This document shows, in pieces, positions 22,331 to 34,300 of a DNA stretch of 64,000 nt. The notes under the pieces were generated by a model, which was given only the letters and a program-made list of their open reading frames with translations, searched no databases and had not been told where the DNA came from. The translations under genes and the position numbers were made by a program. The stretch comes from Manduca sexta. Lineage: Eukaryota; Arthropoda; Insecta; Lepidoptera; Sphingidae. Position 1 is the first letter of the stretch. Every line of letters starts with the position of its first letter. The DNA is taken from positions 17,144,589-17,208,588 of the forward strand of contig NC_051142.1 in NCBI RefSeq assembly GCF_014839805.1. The letters run 5' to 3'.

Positions 22331-25300
22331 GTAAGAGTTCGACGTCCTCACTTAGATATTAGCATTTGAATACAGCTTTATAATTAATTATATGTAAGAT
22401 TTTAATGTAATGAAGTCTCATTAACTTACAAGCGATCATTTGAAATGCAAATCAATAGTCAAAGTTAATGATAAAACTGAATGGTAAACAAAAATTTGTT
22501 GCTAACGACTACTACTTATTAGAACACTATCTATGGCGTACCCTTACATTCTACAAGACTAAGAAAAGTCAGAACTCCTATTCGATATAGAGAGATAATA
22601 AAAATAATCTCTAGAACTACCACATAACAAAGGACGCTAGTTTACGATTTTACAGACGGCACCAGTTCAGAGCCGCCGACCGCCAACACAACCATCCACA
22701 ACGCGTGGGGCGACCTGAACAGCTCCACCTCCACCACCAGGACAGAGCTGAGTGGGTCTGATGGGATTCCTGATGATCTGGTAATCACAATTGACTTTTT
22801 CAATCTAGTTTTAAAATAATTGTACCGAATATCGTTTATTAAATTGTCTGATCGTAAACACTCCGAGTTCCAACTACCCAATTAGAAGCAACACCGATTC
22901 GGTTTTGAGTATCATATTATCACGATAATTGAAATTTCGAACCAGAAAACAACAGTGTATATTTCTTTTGCTTGACGGCAGAAGCATCACATGTGGAGAA
23001 TACATTTAGACTCTACCCTACATTGACGAGACATATTTTATGGAATGCCTAGCTCATATCAACCACAATATCTGTATCTAGTTCTTCCGTTTAGCTTCGT
23101 GTCATAAATGTTTTCTATTATTTGTTTTAGATGCAATTGGTTACTTACAGTAACTCATTACTAATTTTCATAACAGACGTTTCCCCAGCTAAGCGGGACT
23201 CGCCGAAGAAGCCATGAGTCCGCCCTTCCCGGTACTCCACTGCACGACCGGCCCATGTGGAAGTCCACGGACAGCCTCGCGCCAGAATCGGCGTTTGGTA
23301 CATCCCTGGCTGATATTATGGAGAGTCCGGCTAACAGGGTATGTATGGTGCAGTTTATTTCTCTTCGTGCACGCGATATCAATCAATACATCTAATAGGA
23401 AGCGCACTAGAGTATATCGTTAATGGCTAATAATGGAACGCGGGCCCTCGATATTCACCATTATTTTGCCGATTTGTCTAATTTTGTCTTCAAAATCGAC
23501 GTAAATAACCTAATAAGATCGACATAATCTAGTATGGACTTAATTTTTGCAGAAGATATACAATCTGAACTTCATTTTATACTCTAATTTGCTACCCTGT
23601 CATTTCCTCATCCTTCTTTCTAACTTTTTGCAAACACCAAATTCTATTCAATTTTCAAAAAGTAAATAGGAAAATAATCAGGTGGAAGTTGGAACGGTCT
23701 AAAGGCAGATTACCTGAAGACGAGAGATCACAACAGATCTTGGATAACCCAATACCAAAGAAAAACTAAGAAAAAAAGACAAACTTCATAGCCATAGCCA
23801 GGAATAGTAATTAGAAAGACGGTATCTAAGTAAAATTCGATCCAGTTTTTAGGAAATCTTGCAAGCTAGACTTAATTTTTTGGTAAATTTTGTTAACCGT
23901 TATTAGCAAAGACTGTAGTTACGCAATGGAGAAATCATATTAATACACGATATATTCATAAATAGGTTCATGTTCAAAACATACAAAGCAAGTTTTTCTA
24001 TCGTATTTAAATTTATAACAAATTTTTCAGAGTGTACCATTTGCCACGGATCGGAAAAAGGTACATTCCACATGTTTATTATATGTGAAATATGTGTATT
24101 ATCTGTATGTACATAATATTATATCTGCCTTGTCGGTGTCTATTTTGCGAAAATGCACATTCTGAGCAGGGCTTTAGGTTAGGCACTTAAGGATTAAACG
24201 TTAAAATTGTCTCTGCTGATCGAATTTGTATACTTTTTAGTGAGGTAAGGTTGTTTTCACACGCAAGAGTCTGCCTGGTCTGGCAACTGCTTTGACTATT
24301 TATAAATTGTTTGCAACTAAATTCCTGTTTAAAGGATATTTATAGTTCATATTATTGCTGAGCGTTATGACATAAATCTAAAAAAAGCGCTGCTTAATGC
24401 CACGCACTTTATAGTTCTTTGTAGCTTCTTTTTAGGAGAATCACCCGTTCGTCTCGTTTGAAAAACCATCACATCATCACGCAGGTGCTTGCGAGCTATG
24501 ATTTCTCCTTTTATGTATATAAATAAATGGTAATAAGTTTAGTACTATTCTATGTCTATTTAATAATCAGCTTTCGCTAAGACTACTCTTCAAAAGAGCA
24601 ACGTCTTGGTTTCGTCATTGTTTTATTAAATATTGTGTCATTTTCACGCATGTAGGTGCTTGCAAGCTATTCTTATACCCTTTGTCTACCTGCCTCAATG
24701 AAACCGTACTGATTTATATATTTCTGCTCTTAATAATGCTATTAAACTGCCATCAAAACTGACAATCCAATTCTTTTTATCCCAAGATCCATCTTCGAGA
24801 CGACATCAAGTCCATAAGATCCGACAGCTCTGAGGAACGAAGGCCGCGGCTGGGTTGGAGGTTTGTCAGAAACGTGACGTCAGCGGCGGGTGCCTTCGCT
24901 CCCAAGTTCAAGGAGGCATCTACCGCGCTACCGGGAACCCCCCTGCCTCGTTTTCAGGTATCTTCATGACTTATCCATTAACATTCAGTAATTTGTGCTT
25001 CAATGCTCTTTTTGATTTGTTCACGACTGAATACGTAGGTAATATTACTTATATATTTTATTAATACCAAATTACTATAATTATAACCTATAATATACTA
25101 TAATTATAAGTAGGCTACTACTTCGTATTATAAACATTGTATAACATTAGACGAGTTATTTAGTCCATAGGTACAACGTAGATTGCCACAAAGCAATAAA
25201 TAGATCGTCACTTCAAAACTTTTGATTGTCTTTCCTAAGCCTTATCATTAATTGCTAAAATCACTCAATTTTTCGCAGTCCAAACCAGACAGCAAAGGGT

Positions 25301-28300
25301 CTGATTATCCAAGTAAGAATGACCGGAAACCGTCAATGCCAAACTACCTCAACGAGAAGGAAGAAAATGTGGGAGAAACAAGTCCAGAGGTAACACACGC
25401 ATACTATGGAATAGGATTTTCCTTAGATACCCGTGTTTGAGACAAATAGGACTATTTAATGTCAGAAGAAGAAATTCAACTGTCCCAACTACTGGTGCAA
25501 CAACTACATCAGATTTAGTTACCCCGTAAAACAAGATTCGCCGGAAAGCATTCAATATAGTGTGGTCATCTCCTATCACAGTGCCCTGTTTTCCTACGCC
25601 ACACTTATTTTTCTTTTTTTTTACGCGCACGGTAGTGACCGCTTTGCACCTGACGGTAAGTAGAGTGGGATGCAATAGAATGTCGACTAACAAGAGATGA
25701 TTACCCCTTGTAAATCGATACAATTATGCCGGTCTGTTGGAACTGGATATACTCAGGCTGACCCAGGAACGCGACACATTTACGTGACCCTCTATGACTG
25801 GTTTTAACACCTTTTATATGGTAATCGCTATCCAGCTGGAAATAAAATTTATCCTACCACCAGCAAAATATTATTTTGTGAATTTATAACAAGCATGTAA
25901 CGCATTTGACATCATTTATAACAACTAAAATTGGCAAACACAATATCTTTCCCCAATCCTCATTAATTTAATGAAGGTAACCTAACGTGGTCAAATAAGA
26001 GTTCAAACTGACATAGAGGATAAGGCCCCGTTTGTCTGCTGCCCTCAGGCCGCTAAATGTCATACCAAATCAAATATACCTATCGTACTACTAGAAGAGG
26101 ACATGATCTCTTGGTCGTTACAGTATTGTACCGCCCTAAAATAAGCTATATTGACGTCATAGGGTCTGGAACCAGAATCGCTGATGTTTCGCGACGGCAG
26201 ACGAAGGATAGACATGGTGTTGGCCTACGAGGAGGAAGATTACGGAGTGATGACTGAGGCTGAAGCTAAGAAGAGGGAACATAGGAGAACATTCCAGGTA
26301 AAAGCATAATTTATGTCAATTGCTGGGTTAAGATTTTAGTTATTATAGCTGTTGTTTGTAGACTATAAGTTTCTATAATATTTGTAGACTATATATTTCT
26401 ACCTTTGTTCTATGCTTCGCAGGACAATCTAGTCAAAGAAGGTTTGGAGCTCGAATTAGAGAATAAATGCCTGTCGTTCGATGAGAAGACGTGGTTCCTC
26501 AAGATCCACATCCCTTGGAAGACTGAAATGCGGCTGGCGGAAGTGATAGGCATGAAGCTGCCATGCAAGAGGTTTATATCCATATCCGTAAGGGCATGGG
26601 TAAGTTATTTATGGTAGAGGTTTGAAAAGATGGAAGATTTGTAGCACCTATTGAAATCTCACTGAGCGTAGCAACTGTATAGTAAGATAATTTCACTTCT
26701 AGTTTGTGAAAGACAAAGGGTCTTAAAGGGACAGAAAACCGGTCGAATCAAGCCATAAAAAACTGGCTTTATCTTAAAGTCTTATATTTTTATCCAGTAT
26801 GAAATTTATTGTTTAAAGTTACATAAAATATTTTAGAGCGATGAAAAGCAATTAGAAAAAGACAAAAGATGGTACGCGAAATGGAAACGGCGGTGGAAAG
26901 AACTATACGAGTATGAACACAGTAGAATCGAACCTGAGCCTTCGTTCTACGCCGCCACTGACCATAGGGGGGTGAAGAGAGAGGAACAGTAAGTTAATAT
27001 GAATTGAAATACTTTCAAAATAATAACGATACTAAAAAGAAAAAATATTTTATTTTAATAATGGACATTAGTAAATCTGTTCTAGTGTGAATTTATTTTG
27101 ATTTTTATGGTATCTGATAAAATGATGTAACTTTCAGGTTTTTAGTCAAAGACCGGCACACACAGTTTTCGCCAGCCCAAAGAAGTTTACTAGTCATGCA
27201 GATATTATATAGAGCTAAATATGACAACAACGAAACTAAGGTAATTATGAACCTAACATTCTAATTATGACTGCCTCGGTGGCGTAGTTGTATTGCACGT
27301 CCGGTACAATAGCGCTCTGAGGTCCTGGGTTCGAATCCCGGGTCGGGCAAAGTGATATTTGGGTTTTTCTGCTCAGTATCAGCCCGGAGTCTGGAATTTG
27401 TGCCCGATATGGCGATAGGCTCGCCCCCTATCACATCATGGGACGGAACATACTTGGCGAAAAGTGGGTGCCCTAGTGGCGCCTCTGCATACCCCTTCGG
27501 GGATAAAATGCGTGATGTTATGTATTATGTATTCTAATTATTTGTATGACTTATAGGCGTTCGTGTAAAAATCAGAATTTTGTTAGGTATATACATTACG
27601 AGAATCATTTTCAGAATGAGAACAGAGATAGTCCCAAAAACAACCCCTTCCAAAATCGTAAACAATAATATTGTGATGTATTAGTTTCAAAAATAAAAAC
27701 AACCGGCCGCCAAAAATAGTTTACATTCCTTCCAATATTAACAAACTTTATTATTTCCAGATGGGTATCCGTAGGTTGTTAAATGATGGCACTTATTTGG
27801 CATGTTTCCCGCTGCACGAAGGGAGATACGACGTGGATTTATCTGATGGCACAGTCACGGATAGGAGGGTAAGTTTCACATATTTTTTAGTGTGATGGGC
27901 GCCATACAGCTGGAACTTGATTGAGCCAATGACACAAAACAGCTGCACGAGCTTTGAAAACTAATTAATTTAATTGAAACAACTGTCAATTAATCCATTG
28001 TTGATGTTAGCAATTGTCAATTTCATATTCAATAAAAGTAAATTTTGTTATTGTGTTTGAAGCAATATTTAACAGCTTACATCTTCCTTAAGAACGCAGA
28101 TGAGCGATGATGATGATGTATAAAATTCTGGATGACGTCGCTACCGTTTATAGTCAAGGGCTTGCCACCTCGTCATTCATTCGTATAATAAATGACCTAG
28201 GTACTAACTAGCAACTATTCTTCAACTCTCAGTAGCAGAGGATACGTCTGCCCAGCTGTTAGAAAGGAAATAATACAGGGCTGGTATTAATTATTATTAT

Positions 28301-31300
28301 AACCACACTTAAAAAAGCGGCGATAGCCTAGTTGAGTGTGGAACGGACTGCCAAGACCGTCCACAGGTTCAAGACCCAAGGATACACACCTCTGTCTTTT
28401 CTAAAATCATGTATGTATTCTTTGTGAATTATCGTTCGCTTTAACGGTGAAGGAAAACATCGTGAGTAAACCTGCACATCTGAGAAATTCTCTATAGGAA
28501 TATCAAAGATATGTGGAGTCTACCAATCCGCACTAGGCCAGCGTGGTGAACTAAGGCCTATTCCCTCTCAGTAGTAGAGGATGTCCGTGCCCAGCAGTGG
28601 GACAGTATATAATACAGGGTTGATATTATTATTATATAACCACACATTGCTCACTCCCACAGCTTCTGTACTTAGAATGGGCGCGTCCATGCAAATGGTA
28701 CAAGAAGCAACCACTGTGGCTCGTCCGCCGCTACTTCGGCGAGAAGATCGGCTTGTACTTCTGCTGGCTGGGCTTCTACACTAAGATGTTATACGCACCC
28801 GCCATTGTGGGGACCTTGTGTTTCCTCTACGGGTTAGCTAGTATGGACTCCAATGATAATATACCTAGGTAAGGATATTGTAAATTTCACCTCTATACAA
28901 GATTTTTAGGCCTTTTTATGACATTCTACATTGATGCTCCCCTCCTACTGGTCGTAGCGTGGTATATACCCTATAGCCTTTCTCCATAAATGAGTTATCC
29001 AACACTAAAATATTTTTTCAATTCAAACCAGTAGTTCCTGAGATTTAAACCAATAATATACTCTTCAGCTTTATATATTACTTTAGATATAGATTTGATT
29101 TGACCGTAATGTTATTATTTTAAACCGCATTTATGATCTGGACTGCCATTACTAGTTGACCTAATGTAGTTCCTACTTCACATTATACCTTGATTATTAC
29201 TATTTACCAGATGTTTTCAGAACTAGATGTTATCAATTTATCTGTACAATGTGTTCTGTGCTTATTAATTATATTATTTCCAGTAAAGAGATCTGCGATC
29301 CCAAAGGTCCCGGCAACACGACGTTATGTCCGCTATGCGACAAGGCGTGTCAGTACCAAACCCTGTCGGACTCCTGCCTCTTCGCGAAGATTACGTACTT
29401 GTTCGACAACCCTGCTACAGTGTTTTTTGCTATTTTCATGTCTTTTTGGGGTGAGTTTAAAGCTTGGTACATAACACTATAGAAATAATTTGTACATTCA
29501 AATTCATACGTAGAAAAAAGAAAGCTTTATTTTTTTTCTTAAAATTGATGTATTATTTTTTTGTATTTTTTGTACCCTTCACATACAGCTACTACATTCC
29601 TTGAATTATGGAAGCGGAAACAATGCATTTTGAGATGGGAGTGGGACTTAGGCGGTGGCGTCGATCAGGTAAGTTGTCAACCAACTATCTTACTTTCCTA
29701 TACTTAAACTTTATTTATAAATTCTGACTCAACAAAACGGCTTGACGAGGAAAAAATTGCTTCTACAATCACGAGAATTTTGTTGACCTAACTTACTATT
29801 GTAAATATATTTATAATGTTAAATCATTAGTAAGCTAATTTTTATCATGAAACTATCGTCACCAGGACGAAGAACCACGCCCAGAGTTCGAAGCGTCAGT
29901 GAAGACATTCCGTACGAACCCAGTGACTCGGGAAAAGGAGCCATACCTCCCGGCTTGGCAGAAGAACATGAGATACGTAGCCACGAGCTCTGCCGTGCTG
30001 TTCATGGTAAGTGGTAGGGTCGACTTATGTCTACAGCATCTTTAAGGTCCATTAGAACTGAGATAATTACTTTCTAATCTCAGGTGGAGAAATCCTGAAT
30101 ACAATATTGTCTAAAATTGTATACACCAACAATAGGCACTAAAATTAGATACGAAAAAGCTTGGGTACAAATGGTCGAGACCTTTACGTACATTGAGAGA
30201 AGATTCTAACATCAAATAACTCGTTAGCACTCTGTTTATTTTCGTTGATAACTTAGACTAAGGGTCACATGCGCCAGTCCAATCGGTAGCACCCGAGTCA
30301 AGGCTTAATGATATCTCTACCCGCAATTGCTCGTTGCTTCTATAACCTGCATGGTCATGTCTATGAAGTGTTACTCAACAAAATCTAACAATTTACCAAA
30401 GATAGTCTTCCGAAAATCATGATTCTTACGAACATCATTGTTGACAACAAAATGCAATCTTGCTGTATTGTATTCACAACTTTTTCTAGATAGCAGTAGT
30501 AATGGGAGCGGTGTTGGGCACAATCATCTACAGGATATCCATGGTATCTGTTATCTACGGCGGGTCAGGGTTCTTCATACAGCGGCACGCGAAGATCTTT
30601 ACCGCGATGACAGCTGCTCTCATCAACTTGGTCATCATCATGATTTTAACTAGGGTATGTTGAATTTGCGTCATATATTAAATTGTGCTCACGAATTAGA
30701 ATATAAATAGGTAGTGTGGGCATTTGGAGAGGATGGATGATAGGAAACTGACAAAGAGGATATATATGGCAAATGTGGATGGAAAAGCCAGTAGGGTTCA
30801 ACCGCACCGAACCTTCAAATGTCAGATATTGATATTCGTAGAAAAGGCCAGGTCAAAAGTACCCTGAACCGACGAGAATGTATGAAAAGATTGATGAAGG
30901 TGGAGGAAGTAAGAGAAGTTTGCCAGAATCGTACAAAATGGCAATCCATATTCTCTACCCACCTCTGTAGTATCGAGGCGTGATACTATGTATGTATGTA
31001 TAATACCTACTGAGGTAAATCTCATTATAAGGTACATAAATCTCACCTAACAAACCTAAAACCTCTAAAATATGGATACGAATCAGATCTATTTAACTGT
31101 TTTATTACAGATCTACGCCAAAGTAGCAGTGTACTTAACAAACTTGGAAAACCCGAGAACACAGACTGAATACGAAGATTCATACACTTTCAAAATATTT
31201 TTCTTTGAGTTTATGAACTTCTACTCTTCGCTCATATACATAGCTTTCTTTAAGGTACCTACGTATTTTTTATTTTGTTGCATAACGTTCGATGGGCAAG

Positions 31301-34300
31301 TGAATTGTCTGATAGTAAAAAAAACCTTAACGAAAGTGTTTTCGTTTTCTGCGAGTTTGGGTAAACTCGCAGAAAATGTTTAATGTTGACTAGCTTAACT
31401 TATTGTTCTAAGTTGTTGATAAAAATGATAATACATCCGCCACTGTTGCCCCCAACTGAATGACATGAAACTATCAGCCGTTTTAAATAAATGATCCTAA
31501 TCTTTGATCCGATTCCAAGAATGAAGCAATCAAAATAACTTATTTGTAAGCATGTCCAAAAAGCTTTCTTCTGATTGGTCCATTTTTGAGATAGATCGAA
31601 AAACGATTGGGATCGTTTATTGAAAATGGCAGTACAATGTTGCCCATTTCTCTTAGATTTTATTGTGTCGTATCACTCCAGTCGAGCCTCTTTTTAACAG
31701 AACCCCAGTCGAGACGATTTTTACCAGTATTTTACCAGTATTTTTTTGTTTATCAGGGCCGTTTCTACGACTACCCGGGAGACGACCAGGCACGGAAGTC
31801 AGAATTTTTCAAACTGAAAGGCGATATTTGCGACCCTGCAGGCTGTCTATCAGAGCTGTGTATACAGCTGGCCATCATCATGATAGGGAAACAGGTGTTC
31901 AACAACTTCCTAGAGCTGGGATACCCGTGAGTTCTGATTGATTTATGATAATTATTATTTCGACTGTCAAAGGAAAAATAGTGATAGTGATACGCTGAAG
32001 TCGATAGATTGAGGACTTGTATACAGGTGTACCTTTTTAGAGATCCTACTATAAAATTCTAAATGTAATGTTGACAGTCTTATTATAGATGCGATTCACT
32101 CTCTATGTTTCAGTTGCACTTGAAATAGGTAGTCACCATTCATCCATCAGTCTATCAAGTCAAAAATGCTCGACTAATGAATGGCTTTTCGTGCATTATA
32201 TTTTTCAAACTATGATTTATAGATCCTGCCAAACCAAAACGTTTCGTAATTTTTCCAGAAAGTTCCACAATTGGTGGCGTCAGAGATCACACAGGGCGGT
32301 GACCAGGGACCCGAGTAAGCCACACATGGCGTGGGAGCAGGACTATCACCTCCAGGACCCTGGACGACTGGCGCTTTTCGACGAGTACTTGGAAATGAGT
32401 GAGTTGTGAATTTCATATGATAGAACCATGGCTTTAGTTTTGGCAGGCAATTTGCCTACAAGCAAATGTGTAATTATGTAAGCATTCAATACAGACAAAA
32501 ACATGTGATCTGGGTAATGGTGGTGGTATCAGGCTTTCCTAGGTGACAGTCAATAGCGTGACAACCCCGGCTGGTACAAAATATCAGATACTTATTAGGA
32601 CGTACAGAAGACAACGTCCTAAACAATGTATACACATGCATGGGGGTCATTAGTTACGAGCTGAGGCACACAGTGCAGTACGCATACATGTACAGGTGCC
32701 TCGTGGTTGTATAACACATTGAGGCTTAAAAGGGCCCACGAAAATTCTCCCTACTTTTTTCCTCCACTCATTGTAGGGAGTTCCCATCTTTCCCCCATTT
32801 CCTTCTTCACTCTCCATCGGAGCTATGCGGTTACTTACTTATATCCCGTTAGCAAAGCAACCCGCCAAAAAAGTCAGTAGGCCACCCCCAAATAACAATA
32901 TAGAAGTCGGACATAGAGTTTCACTACTTTGTTATTACTTGAGATCTAAAATCCCTTTAACACTCATAAATAATTATATCTCACAGTCCTGCAATATGGC
33001 TTCGTCACACTCTTCGTAGCGGCGTTCCCGCTGGCTCCCTTGTTCGCGTTGCTAAATAACATCGCAGAGATACGCCTGGACGCGTACAAGATGGTCACGC
33101 AAGCGAGAAGACCGCTGGCGGAGCGAGTTGAAGATATCGGAGCTTGGTAAGATCTTCATGTCTTTGTAATTCGCAGGATTCGATTTCTATCAAATTTGCA
33201 CCCTCAAAAGGCGGATGATTATACGTCAATGCGGATAATGCGACAAAATTTTACATTGACGAACAGTTACCAGAATAATGACAGTCTAGTTTGAAGATAC
33301 ATTGCTAACTCCAAAAAGAAGGGTCTTTAGGAGCAGAGTAGTTAGAGGTAGAACAAAATTAATGGACTACTCGCGGGTTTTTGCTATTATAATCACTAAC
33401 GGATAAACAATATAATATTTGAACTTCTTTCGAAATGCATGTTTTTTTATTAAGCAAACCAATATAGGTCCCAGGGTTTTATTGAATTGGACAGGATAGT
33501 CTTAATCTTCTACTATTTTAAATATCTGACTTCACAGGTACGGTATACTCCGTGGCATCACATACGCGGCTGTAGTTTCCAACGTAAGTACTCTTCGCAC
33601 CCTTATGATAATATAAAAATCCTTTACTCCTAGTTAATGTTATTCGTGTACAGGCGTTCGTGATCGCGTACACGAGCGACTTCATCCCCCGCATGGTGTA
33701 TAAGTACGTGTACTCGCCGGACAACACGCTCGCCGGGTACATCGACCACTCGCTCTCGTGTAAGTAGACCCAGAGGCGGCCTTTGAGGGAGGCGAACCGG
33801 GCAACAGCCCAGAGCCTTGCGCTTACAGGGCCTCGCGCGGAGCCTTGGAGGACCTTTTTTTAAGATCTTACCGACGAAACTGATACAATCCAGGAATATT
33901 TTTGCTCCGTCCGGGGCTTCGCGTTGTTTTATTTTGTTTTCGCCTGGAGCCTCGCGACCTTTAGGGCGGCTGCTCAGTAGACCTTACAAGCTTTTAGTTA
34001 TATAGTGATTCTTATGTTTACGTGAATGTTAGACGTTCCCCCCGTGATCACGAAGGTTGCAAAGTCTTCGAGACGTCGGGAATAAAAATATTAAAACCGC
34101 GATAAAATCCGAAAAATAGTTTAATTTTAAAGCTTTTATTTGCAAACTTTATATATGTATTATGTTTCATTTTAATCGATTTCCTGATATTTCAGTGTTC
34201 AACACGTCAGATTACCGGGAAGAATGGGGGGCGGATGAGAACGAGGTGGACCCCCCGGTGTGCGCGTACCGCGGGTACCGGAACCCCCCGAACGGACCCG

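Noticed and set aside
22642..23407. Minus-strand ORFs of 72-79 residues
   Set aside because: They are antisense shadows of GC-rich anoctamin exons 2 and 3.
25349..25723. A 124-residue minus-strand ORF
   Set aside because: It is the reverse of anoctamin exon 6 plus an R3 repeat; no domain and no supporting signals.
27272..27350. A functional tRNA gene
   Set aside because: Box A and box B are visible, but the acceptor stem does not close and the sequence continues into a SINE body shared with other copies.
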